A DNA stretch of 6,788 bases, from assembly GCA_964022115.1 (NCBI GenBank), contig CAXIBC010000130.1, forward strand, positions 1 to 6,788. Reading direction: 5' to 3'. This DNA comes from Oleispira sp964022115 (lineage in GTDB: Bacteria; Pseudomonadota; Gammaproteobacteria; Pseudomonadales; Oceanobacteraceae). Shown here in pieces: positions 1-5,739 of the stretch (its first letter is position 1; the number at the start of each line of letters is the position of its first letter). Under the pieces are notes generated by a model. It saw nothing but the letters and a program-made list of their open reading frames with translations, did no database searches and had not been told where the DNA came from. The translations under genes were made by a program, and so were the position numbers.

Positions 1-22
1 TGAGGTTAAAGTGAGGTTAAAG
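1..22. repeat. Two tandem copies of an 11-bp unit
   Basis: The unit TGAGGTTAAAG occurs twice back to back (1-11 and 12-22). A degenerate third start, GTGAGTTAA, follows at 23-31. The array begins exactly at the window edge, so more copies may lie outside it. It sits about 95 bp upstream of the hydrolase start. It could be a cluster of regulator sites or simple slippage; the sequence here does not decide. Confidence 0.6.
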
Positions 23-116
23 GTGAGTTAATACACTAAACTGAAAGAGTCTAATAGGTTTAACATTACTTTCGTTTCACGCCATATCATAATAGATTTT
101 TTGATCGTAGGTTATT

Positions 117-839
117 ATGAAAACCATTCTGCTACACCTTATACACGTATGCATTTCGCCACTTTATTTTATCGCGCTACCACAAGGGCTGTGGATAAAA
201 AAACATGCGCTACGCATGCCTGAGGCAGAAGGGCCACGGAACATGTCGTTTGGAGACGAACAAAAAACGGCTATCAAGCTATTATATCTAGGTGAATCAC
301 CGGCGGCTGGAGTAGGCATTACGGAAATCAAAAATGCGGTCTCAGCACAAGTTGCCTATAAGCTAGCCAAAACTCAGAAAGTCGAATGGCAGCTATTGGC
401 ACAGAACGGCATTAAAATTAAGCAATTGCTCATACGATTAAAAGAAACTGAAACCCAGCAACCAGATATCAGCATCATCACCTTAGGAGTGAATGATTGC
501 ACGGGTTTAACCCCTAGTAGGGAGTGGCAACAGCAAGTAAATGAGTTGATCCTAGAATTAAGGCAACGGGGCAGTAAGCATATCTTTTTTACCGCAGTGC
601 CACCATTACACAAATTCCCTCTTTTACCCGCCCCATTAAATTGGGTGATGGGCCACAGAGCCAATATATTAAATAATATTTTGCACAAGGTATGTCGTGA
701 AAACAACGCTAAGGTTATTGCCTTCTCGGCGACACTCGCGGCGGAATATATCGCTATTGATGGTTACCACCCGAACGAAGTTGGGGCCGAATTATGGGCT
801 AATTCCATCAGCCAGCAAGTAGAAGAGCAGATTAAATAA
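117..839 (+). CDS. Membrane-anchored or secreted SGNH/GDSL-family hydrolase
   Basis: A 240-residue serine esterase-type hydrolase of the SGNH fold. The four conserved blocks are visible in order: block I LYLGESPAAG with nucleophile Ser61; block II Gly98 in QNGIK; block III GVND with Asn126; and block V DGYHP with Asp215 and His218. All four SGNH residues and the catalytic Asp are therefore present. The residue before the nucleophile is Glu60 (GES) rather than the usual Asp (GDS). Residues 4-22 are hydrophobic and probably form a signal anchor or uncleaved signal, so the catalytic domain likely acts in the periplasm or at the inner membrane. The substrate (lipid, acyl-sugar or other ester) cannot be read from the sequence. 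The ATG at 117 is preceded by a weak TAGG-type ribosome site about 5 bases away. The upstream 116 bp contain a CATAAT at 88-93 that could be a -10 box, without a good -35. The gene is monocistronic here and convergent with htpX. The family call is firm; the function is open. Confidence 0.88.
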   Translation: MKTILLHLIHVCISPLYFIALPQGLWIKKHALRMPEAEGPRNMSFGDEQKTAIKLLYLGESPAAGVGITEIKNAVSAQVAYKLAKTQKVEWQLLAQNGIKIKQLLIRLKETETQQPDISIITLGVNDCTGLTPSREWQQQVNELILELRQRGSKHIFFTAVPPLHKFPLLPAPLNWVMGHRANILNNILHKVCRENNAKVIAFSATLAAEYIAIDGYHPNEVGAELWANSISQQVEEQIK

Positions 840-843
840 TCAG

Positions 844-882
844 AAAAAAGGGCAAGGATACTCTAGGTATCACTCGCCCTTT
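844..882. terminator. Bidirectional rho-independent terminator between the hydrolase gene and htpX
   Basis: Outer arms AAAGGGC (847-853) and GCCCTTT (876-882) pair perfectly. An A-C mismatch, two more pairs and an inner stem GATAC/GTATC (857-861/867-871) continue the helix around the loop TCTAG. A run of six A at 844-849 becomes a U tract for leftward transcripts, so it is strongest for htpX. In the rightward direction only the UUU closing the stem follows. Its position, just past the hydrolase stop and 57 bp past the htpX stop, fits a shared terminator for convergent genes. Confidence 0.8.
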
Positions 883-885
883 GCT

Positions 886-920
886 TACTCTGTTTCGATC
901 ATACTGTCTCGACCAGAGTA
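886..920. repeat. Second inverted repeat in the convergent gap
   Basis: Perfect 7-bp arms TACTCTG (886-892) and CAGAGTA (914-920) flank a 21-base interior. That interior can form a further 4-bp TCGA/TCGA stem (895-898/909-912). No T tract follows in either direction, so this is not a canonical terminator. It lies between the htpX stop and the main terminator and might protect the 3' end of the htpX message. Confidence 0.45.
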
Positions 921-939
921 TTATAATCTCGCTTTACGC

Positions 940-1821
940 TTAATCTTTACGGTTTTGCAAAGCAGCGATACGATCATCCAATGGAGGATGGCTAGAGAAT
1001 AGTGCTGACAGCTTACCTTCACCACGAATACCAAAAGCAACTAGCTCACCACTTAATTCACTCGGCTGATCATAGGTTTCTTTTAACCGCATCAAAGCGC
1101 TGGCCATAGCGGCATTACTGGTCAAGGCTGCACCCGCTTCATCGGCGCGATATTCACGACGACGGCTAAACCAAGCAACAATGGTTGAGGCCAGAATACC
1201 TAATACCATTTCTGCCACAAAGGTTGTCACATAAAATGCGATGCCTGGGCCCTCTTCATTTTTGAATACGGCTTTATCGACAAAGTTACCTATGATGCGA
1301 GCAAAGAACATCACAAAGGCGTTCACCACCCCTTGGATCAAGGCTAGGGTCACCATGTCACCGTTAGCAACGTGACCAATTTCGTGGCCTAGCACAGCCT
1401 TCACTTCTTCTTTATTCATACGCTGCAATAAACCCGTCGAAACTGCGACTAGGGCATTATTCTTGTTCCAGCCTGTGGCAAAAGCGTTCGGGGCCGCTGA
1501 GTTGAAAATACCGACTTCTGGCATACCAATACCCGCTTTGCCCGCCAACTCTTGGACTGTGCTATATAACCACTGCTCAGAGGCATTTTGCGGCTGATCA
1601 ATAATTTGCACACCCATACTGCGCTTGGCCATCCACTTAGAGATAAGCAAAGAGACAAAGGATCCCGCCATACCAAAGACCAAACAGAAAGCGAGTAGGT
1701 TATTCAGGTTGAGGTTATTACCTTGCTCTAAATAACTGCCAATACCCAGTAGACTTAAGGTAATGCTGGCTACAGCAATCACCGCTAAGTTGGTTAATAA
1801 AAATAATACGATTCTCATCAT
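940..1821 (-). CDS. htpX: HtpX, integral-membrane zinc metalloprotease (M48B)
   Basis: A 293-residue protein, the same length as E. coli HtpX and similar from its first residues (MMRIVLFLLTNLAV). Two N-terminal hydrophobic segments (about 4-27 and 41-61) are followed by the zinc protease core with HEIGH at 146-150. His146 and His150 are zinc ligands and Glu147 is the catalytic base. The third ligand is Glu223 in REYRADEAGA. Further hydrophobic segments at about 155-178 and 193-217 complete the four-helix pattern. The ending SSHPPLDDRIAAL is the typical C-terminal signature. Known role in the family: quality control of damaged inner-membrane proteins together with FtsH, induced by heat or envelope stress. 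The first of two adjacent ATG codons is chosen because AGGAG lies 9 bases upstream. The gene is separated from aroE by about 195 bp, so it probably has its own promoter, and it ends at a strong terminator. Confidence 0.97.
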   Translation of the reverse strand: MMRIVLFLLTNLAVIAVASITLSLLGIGSYLEQGNNLNLNNLLAFCLVFGMAGSFVSLLISKWMAKRSMGVQIIDQPQNASEQWLYSTVQELAGKAGIGMPEVGIFNSAAPNAFATGWNKNNALVAVSTGLLQRMNKEEVKAVLGHEIGHVANGDMVTLALIQGVVNAFVMFFARIIGNFVDKAVFKNEEGPGIAFYVTTFVAEMVLGILASTIVAWFSRRREYRADEAGAALTSNAAMASALMRLKETYDQPSELSGELVAFGIRGEGKLSALFSSHPPLDDRIAALQNRKD

Positions 1822-1830
1822 GAGAGAATG

Positions 1831-1835
1831 CTCCT
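1831..1835 (-). promoter_or_regulatory. Ribosome binding site of htpX
   Basis: On the minus strand AGGAG lies 9 bases before the first ATG and 12 before the second. This spacing favours the first ATG (1819-1821), agreeing with the MMRI start of the family. Confidence 0.75.
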
Positions 1836-1909
1836 AACAATGAACTATCTAATAATTAAGCGTTTTAGCGCTGATTTTTGGGGATTACGTTTTTTCTTAC
1901 ATTTTGTTT

Positions 1910-1922
1910 AATAAGGCTTATT
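1910..1922. repeat. 13-bp palindrome in the htpX leader
   Basis: AATAAG (1910-1915) and CTTATT (1917-1922) are perfect inverted arms around one central G. With a single-base centre it cannot be a normal hairpin, so if functional it would be a dimeric regulator site. It sits 89 bp upstream of the htpX start, downstream of both candidate promoters. It does not match a consensus I can name. Confidence 0.35.
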
Positions 1923-1934
1923 GCAATGGCTATA

Positions 1935-1963
1935 TATATGCCGCCTATTCGCTGTATTTTCAA
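1935..1963 (-). promoter_or_regulatory. Candidate sigma-70-type promoter for htpX
   Basis: On the minus strand TTGAAA (1963-1958) matches the -35 consensus at five of six positions. It is followed after 17 bases by CATATA (1940-1935) at the start of an alternating TA tract, which also contains TATATA at 19-base spacing. Transcription would start near 1928 and give a leader of about 107 bases. The -35 is good and the -10 mediocre. Confidence 0.35.
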
Positions 1964-1989
1964 CAGATAATTGATGCTTAAAAGGCCCT

Positions 1990-2020
1990 TTATGGATAAA
2001 AATAGTCAAAAAGTGTCAAG
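1990..2020 (-). promoter_or_regulatory. Candidate heat-shock-like promoter for htpX, overlapping the aroE stop
   Basis: On the minus strand CTTGACA (2020-2014) overlaps the aroE stop codon. After 16 bases comes ATCCATAA (1997-1990). The pair resembles the sigma-32 pattern CTTGAAA...CCCCAT (four of six in the -10 core). The -35 also matches sigma-70 perfectly, but no good TATAAT follows at 17 bases. Heat-shock control of htpX is known in E. coli, which makes the reading plausible. The resulting leader of about 165 bases would be long. Confidence 0.3.
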
Positions 2021-2846
2021 CTTTAGCTAGACTAAGGCTTTCCCGTATACTGGCGATCACAGGGGCCGACTCAGGGCGCACCCCACGCCAAGCTTGAAAA
2101 GACTCCGCCGCTTGCTCCACCAGCATGCCTAAACCATCTAGAGTTGCCGCCGCATTCAGACTCTCGGCCCACTGATTAAATACCGTTGGCTCAGGGCCAT
2201 ACATCATGTCGTAACAGACTGTCTGCTGATGAATCACGGTTTCAGGAATCGGTGGTAATTTACCACTCAAACTAGCAGATGTGCCATTAATGATCAGATC
2301 GAACTGACCTTCTATCTGCTCAAAACCACAACCGGATATCTTGCCCACATCGGCAAAATCAGCGGCTAAGGCTTGGGCTTTAGAGACAGTGCGATTGGCT
2401 ACAATCACTTCTAATGGCTGCTCTTCTAATACCGGTTCTAAAATTCCGCGTACCGCACCACCTGCACCTAACACAAGCACTCGCTTGCCTTTAATGGCGC
2501 AGTCGTGATTCACCGTGATATCACGCACCATACCAATGCCATCGGTATTATCGGCATGGATAGACCCATCTTCTTTCTTAATGAGGGTATTTACGGCCCC
2601 AGCACGTAACGCGCGAGAAGAGTAGGTATCAGCATACTGCCAAGCATCTTCTTTAAACGGCACTGTGATATTCAGCCCCATGCCTGTGCGGAAGAAGTTA
2701 TCCGCTTCGTCTTTAAATTTTTCTAGCGGCACCAGAATCGCTGAATAGATCAGATCTTGCTCGGTTTGCTCAGCAAAAGCACTGTGGATTTGTGGGCTTT
2801 TACTATGGTTGATGGGGTTCCCCATCACGGCGTATAAATCGCTCAT
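2016..2846 (-). CDS. aroE: Shikimate dehydrogenase (NADP+)
   Basis: Reduces 3-dehydroshikimate to shikimate with NADPH in the cytoplasm, the fourth step towards chorismate and the aromatic amino acids. Counted from the ATG at 2846 the protein has 276 residues, and the key positions align with E. coli AroE: SKS at 15-17 for substrate binding, catalytic Lys65 in NITVPFKE, and Asp102 in ADNTDG. The nucleotide-binding loop GAGGA is at 127-131. NRT at 151-153 is the usual NADP-preferring motif. The C-terminal DGLGMLVEQAA is at 237-247. An upstream in-frame TTG at 2858 would add four residues, but the ATG is preferred because the family begins right before YAVxGNP. Only 2 bases separate the hemF stop from this ATG, and AAGGAT inside the end of hemF can serve as ribosome site, so translation is probably coupled. 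No convincing terminator follows the stop, so some read-through into htpX is possible. Confidence 0.97.
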   Translation of the reverse strand: MSDLYAVMGNPINHSKSPQIHSAFAEQTEQDLIYSAILVPLEKFKDEADNFFRTGMGLNITVPFKEDAWQYADTYSSRALRAGAVNTLIKKEDGSIHADNTDGIGMVRDITVNHDCAIKGKRVLVLGAGGAVRGILEPVLEEQPLEVIVANRTVSKAQALAADFADVGKISGCGFEQIEGQFDLIINGTSASLSGKLPPIPETVIHQQTVCYDMMYGPEPTVFNQWAESLNAAATLDGLGMLVEQAAESFQAWRGVRPESAPVIASIRESLSLAKA

Positions 2847-2848
2847 GG

Positions 2849-3799
2849 TTATACCCAATCCTTATGGGGTAAAAAGTCGGTATACAATTTTGCTTCTGCA
2901 CTGCCTTCTTCAGGGTGCCAGTTGTAATCCCAGTGGGTCACAGGGGGTAACGACATCAAGATAGATTCTGTACGGCCATTAGACTGCAGACCAAAGATTG
3001 TGCCTCTGTCATAGACTAGGTTAAATTCAACATAACGGCCACGACGGTAGCATTGGAACTTGCGCTCACGCTCACCAAACTCGGTATCTTTGCGTTTGGC
3101 AACAATTGGGCAATAAGCATCAATGTAAGCGTTGGCTACTGCCTGCATAAAAGCAAATGACTGATCAAAGTCGATGCTTCCATGCCAGCTATTTAAGTCA
3201 TCAAAGAATAAACCACCGACACCGCGGTTTTCATCACGATGTTTCAAATAAAAGTATTCATCACACCATTTTTTGTACTTAGGATAGACGTCTTCACCAA
3301 AGGGCGCACAAGCATTCTTTGCCGTCTGATGCCAAAAAATAACATCTTCTTCAAAGCCGTAGTATGGAGTAAGGTCAAAGCCACCTCCAAACCACCAAAC
3401 CGGCTCTTCACCTTCTTTTTCGGCGACAAACATACGTACGTTAGCATGAGAGGTTGGAACATAAGGGTTGCGAGGGTGAATAACTAAAGAGACTCCCATG
3501 GCCTGAAAGCTACGTCCAGCAAGTTCAGGGCGAACCGCCGTAGCGGATGCTGGTAACTGAGCACCCATCACGTGAGAAAAGTTAACGCCGCCTTTCTCAA
3601 TAACCGTACCTTGCTCTAAAACGCGGCTACGACCACCACCACCTTCTTCCCGCAGCCAAGATTCTTCAATAAACTTGCCATCACCATCTTGCGCTTCTAA
3701 GGCTGTGCAAATACGATCTTGTAAATCTAATAAGAAGCTTTTGACCGCTTCAATTTCTCTATGCGTAACCTTTACGGTCTTGGCCTGATCTTGGCTCAT
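2849..3799 (-). CDS. hemF: Oxygen-dependent coproporphyrinogen III oxidase
   Basis: Converts coproporphyrinogen III to protoporphyrinogen IX by two oxidative decarboxylations using O2, late in heme synthesis, as a cytoplasmic homodimer. The 316-residue protein carries the family signatures: GGGGRSRV (53-60), GVNFSHV (71-77), HPRNPYVPTSHANVR (108-122), WWFGGGFDLTPYY (135-147), RGVGGLFFDDL (192-202) and the C-terminal YRRGRYVEFNLVYDRGT (251-267). His108, His118, His157 and His187 correspond, with a constant offset of 12, to the conserved histidines 96, 106, 145 and 175 of E. coli HemF. The offset reflects a slightly longer N-terminus. The ATG at 3799 has only a weak purine-rich site upstream. 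The gene lies 37 bp after tsaC and 2 bp before aroE, so it is most likely co-transcribed with both. Its presence indicates a bacterium able to make heme aerobically; an anaerobic HemN elsewhere is not excluded. Confidence 0.98.
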   Translation of the reverse strand: MSQDQAKTVKVTHREIEAVKSFLLDLQDRICTALEAQDGDGKFIEESWLREEGGGGRSRVLEQGTVIEKGGVNFSHVMGAQLPASATAVRPELAGRSFQAMGVSLVIHPRNPYVPTSHANVRMFVAEKEGEEPVWWFGGGFDLTPYYGFEEDVIFWHQTAKNACAPFGEDVYPKYKKWCDEYFYLKHRDENRGVGGLFFDDLNSWHGSIDFDQSFAFMQAVANAYIDAYCPIVAKRKDTEFGERERKFQCYRRGRYVEFNLVYDRGTIFGLQSNGRTESILMSLPPVTHWDYNWHPEEGSAEAKLYTDFLPHKDWV

Positions 3800-3836
3800 T
3801 TCGCTATGACTCTTTTAACTAATCTAATATCGATGC

Positions 3837-4391
3837 CTATCTTACCCTTTGACCATCAAGAGTACGAATTTCTGAAGGTTTTGAATAACCCCCTAATTCC
3901 CCTGGCAAGATATAACTGAGTTGGTCTTGAAAGTAATGGCGTACATCCAATACTGACATGGCTGCAGCTTGCCCGGAAGGGTTGGCCGAAGTAGAAATAA
4001 TAGGGCCCACGTTCGCACATAAGGCCTGCACTTGTGGATGACGACTAAAACGCACTGCAATGCTGGTATGCTGGCCACGAACCGACTCTGGAACCGTCAA
4101 TTTACAGGGCAAAATCCAGGTTACTGGGTGGGGATAATCTTGTTCAATCTGCTGAATATGCTCAGGGCTTAAAGGTAATAAATGATGCTTTATATCAGAC
4201 AGCTGGCTACATAATATAATCATGCCTTTTTCTAATGGCCGCTGTTTAAGGCGAAGAATTTCTGCAATCGCTTCTTCATCCGTCCATAAACAGCCAAGAC
4301 CCCAAACCCCTTCGGTAGGGTAAGCGATCACGCCACCGGATTTAAGCTTGATAATGGCTTGCTGTAGATGAAAATTTTCTGGGCTATCCAA
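3837..4391 (-). CDS. tsaC: Threonylcarbamoyl-AMP synthase (TsaC/YrdC/RimN)
   Basis: Makes threonylcarbamoyl-adenylate from threonine, bicarbonate and ATP. The TsaB-TsaD-TsaE proteins then transfer the group to A37 of ANN-decoding tRNAs (t6A). At 184 residues it is the short bacterial TsaC form with only the YrdC-like domain. Motifs: AYPTEGVWGLGC (23-34), KQR (49-51) with Lys55 in EKGMI, STSAN (133-137) and C-terminal PSEIR (172-176). The KxR...SxN signature of the nucleotide and threonine site is complete. The start is TTG at 4389-4391: GGGAG lies 9 bases upstream, no in-frame ATG exists before residue 57, and the reading begins just where the family does. The gene lies 98 bp after dprA, with a perfect -10 box in that gap, and 37 bp before hemF. 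The sequence gives no reason to think it inactive. Confidence 0.96.
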   Translation of the reverse strand: MDSPENFHLQQAIIKLKSGGVIAYPTEGVWGLGCLWTDEEAIAEILRLKQRPLEKGMIILCSQLSDIKHHLLPLSPEHIQQIEQDYPHPVTWILPCKLTVPESVRGQHTSIAVRFSRHPQVQALCANVGPIISTSANPSGQAAAMSVLDVRHYFQDQLSYILPGELGGYSKPSEIRTLDGQRVR

Positions 4392-4400
4392 TACTAGGTG

Positions 4401-4405
4401 CTCCC
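4401..4405 (-). promoter_or_regulatory. Ribosome binding site that supports the TTG start of tsaC
   Basis: Minus-strand GGGAG is 9 bases before the TTG at 4389-4391. A nearby ATG (4408-4406) is in another frame and meets a stop after seven codons, so the TTG is the only reasonable start. Confidence 0.7.
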
Positions 4406-4443
4406 ATAAAAGAAGACAAAATGAGTGGGATGAGAATAGTTCG

Positions 4444-4473
4444 ATTATAGAGGAACACCTTGGCTAAAATAAA
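4444..4473 (-). promoter_or_regulatory. Candidate sigma-70 promoter for tsaC-hemF-aroE
   Basis: Minus-strand TATAAT (4449-4444) is a perfect -10 box. The best upstream partner is TTTATT (4473-4468) at 18-base spacing, matching the -35 consensus at only three positions. Transcription would start near 4437, giving a leader of about 46 bases before tsaC. The dprA-tsaC gap is the largest gap in the five-gene block, which fits an internal promoter. Confidence 0.42.
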
Positions 4474-4489
4474 GTGCCCTTGCATAAGC

Positions 4490-5653
4490 TTACAAGCGAA
4501 TATAGCCTCCAGGGACTTGGCTCACTTGCCCCTTAAGTTCCATCAAGATCAACTGCTGGGCAATGTCTGCCACCGATAACCCGGTGCGGTTCACTAAGCC
4601 ATCAATGGCCGTCGGCACCACATCAAGGGCATCATAAACCTGTTGTGCAACCCCCTCTAATACTGGGGTTTTAGGCTGATCAAATAATCCTTGCTGAGCT
4701 GAAAAATCTAACTCGTCATTACTGAGGGATAACTCTGAATTTAATAAACCGATAATATCGGCAGCACTTTCGACTAAGCTAGCCCCTTCTTTTATCAACT
4801 TGTGACAACCTCGACTGAGTGGGTTGGATACCGCACCGGGTAAAGCAAAGACTTCTCGACCTTGCTCTGCCGCTAACCGCGCAGTGATCAGTGAGCCACT
4901 TTTTAACGCTGCTTCAATAACCAGTGTGCCTTGACTAATTCCACTGACAAGGCGATTACGCCGGGGGAAGTTTTGCGCTAACGCTTTCTCATTCGGTAGA
5001 TATTCCGAGACTAATAACCCCCCACTATTAACAATCTGCCGAGCTAAATCTTGATGCTTTTTGGGATAGATTTGTGCCAAACCAGAGCCGAGTACCGCAA
5101 TGGCTTTGCCTTTACCTAGACTGTTCGTATTATTTAATGCACCTTGATGCGCTGCACCATCAATCCCTATGGCCAAGCCACTGATCACATGCCAATCCGC
5201 AATAACCAACTGCTGAGCGATGGCAAAAGCCTGTTCACGCCCATAATGACTAGGATTGCGACTGCCTACAATCGCGATACTCGCTTGCTGTAATAATTGA
5301 GGGTTACCGCAATAGAATAAAAATATCGGAGCATCTCGTAAGCCTTTCAAAGCCACAGGGTATTCTTCGTCATCCGGCATTAATACACCACAACTTGGCT
5401 GCTCGCACCAAGCTTGTATCTGTTGCCAACCGGCAAGCAGAAAGGGATTATGGCTATTATCTAAGCGGTTATTGTCGGCCCATGTATAAGCTCTCTCAGC
5501 TTTTAGGCCTAATCGAATGAGGTCTTGAGCAGAATACTCAAGTAAAGTAGAACAGCTTGGCAGCTGCTCTCGGATTTTGTTAAGCGCAATACTGCCAATG
5601 CCTGGGGTGCTTGATAGAGACCACCAAGCGAAAAGCACCTCATCCTTGAGCAT
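4490..5653 (-). CDS. dprA: DNA-processing protein DprA (Smf)
   Basis: Binds single-stranded DNA entering during natural transformation, protects it and loads RecA; cytoplasmic. The 387-residue protein has the full three-part layout. An N-terminal SAM/helix-hairpin-like region (about 1-75) contains TPGIGS. The Rossmann-like DprA core (about 90-300) carries IVGSR (128-132), SGLAIGIDGAAH (158-169), AVLGSGL (186-192), FPRRNR (229-234), SGSLITAR (252-259) and ALPG (270-273). A C-terminal winged-helix domain (about 333-387) ends in GGYIRL. The start ATG is supported by AAGGAG 5 bases upstream. The gene follows tsaP by 75 bp with no convincing promoter in between, so the two are probably co-transcribed. 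DprA/Smf occurs in many bacteria not known to be competent, so its presence alone does not prove transformation. Confidence 0.97.
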   Translation of the reverse strand: MLKDEVLFAWWSLSSTPGIGSIALNKIREQLPSCSTLLEYSAQDLIRLGLKAERAYTWADNNRLDNSHNPFLLAGWQQIQAWCEQPSCGVLMPDDEEYPVALKGLRDAPIFLFYCGNPQLLQQASIAIVGSRNPSHYGREQAFAIAQQLVIADWHVISGLAIGIDGAAHQGALNNTNSLGKGKAIAVLGSGLAQIYPKKHQDLARQIVNSGGLLVSEYLPNEKALAQNFPRRNRLVSGISQGTLVIEAALKSGSLITARLAAEQGREVFALPGAVSNPLSRGCHKLIKEGASLVESAADIIGLLNSELSLSNDELDFSAQQGLFDQPKTPVLEGVAQQVYDALDVVPTAIDGLVNRTGLSVADIAQQLILMELKGQVSQVPGGYIRL

Positions 5654-5688
5654 GCTGACTCCTTCTTATAAAAGCTTTCGTCTAGGGT

Positions 5689-5726
5689 CGCTTGTAAACG
5701 CTCTAATCTGGTGTCCGCTGTAAACG
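5689..5726. repeat. Spaced direct repeats in the tsaP-dprA gap
   Basis: TGTAAACG occurs at 5693-5700 and 5719-5726, 26 bp apart in the same orientation, each preceded by CGCT or CGC with a one-base difference. The similarity extends a few bases further on the minus strand (CGTTTACA, then GCG and AC-rich sequence). The spacing of about two and a half helical turns puts the copies on opposite faces of the DNA. They lie in the mRNA leader of dprA, so they could act in DNA or RNA, or be a decayed duplication. Confidence 0.45.
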
Positions 5727-5739
5727 TCCTAAAAAGGAC
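5726..5739 (-). other. Small hairpin spanning the tsaP stop codon
   Basis: Arms GTCCT (5726-5730) and AGGAC (5735-5739) pair perfectly around a four-base loop (TTTT in the minus-strand transcript). The stop codon TAG lies in the loop and 3' arm. There is no T tract after it, so it is unlikely to terminate transcription well. It might slow ribosomes or mark the tsaP 3' end. Confidence 0.35.

Noticed and set aside
374..706. 110-residue minus-strand frame opposite the hydrolase
   Set aside because: It is antisense to the SGNH catalytic blocks II and III, which explain the sequence; no family resemblance is visible.
1885..1900. CpxR-like pair of GTAA motifs on the minus strand in the htpX leader
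   Set aside because: The two copies are 12 bp apart instead of the 10 expected for GTAAA-N5-GTAAA, and the fifth base does not fit in either copy.
1952..1966. LexA-box-like CTGTATTTTCAACAG upstream of htpX
   Set aside because: The CTG and CAG halves are separated by 9 bases, whereas the gammaproteobacterial LexA box needs 10. htpX is not a usual SOS gene.
1980..1990. AAAGGCCCTTT after the aroE stop as a terminator
   Set aside because: The arms are separated by a single base, so no stable hairpin loop can form, and no T tract follows in the right place.
2847..2858. Upstream TTG start for aroE, adding four residues and overlapping the hemF stop
   Set aside because: The ATG at 2846 matches the family N-terminus right before YAVMGNP and sets the catalytic residues at the standard numbers 65 and 102.
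3239..3487. Open frames on both strands inside hemF (82 residues on plus, 72 on minus)
   Set aside because: Both lie wholly within the strongly conserved hemF coding sequence, show no recognisable domain, and have no sign of independent expression.
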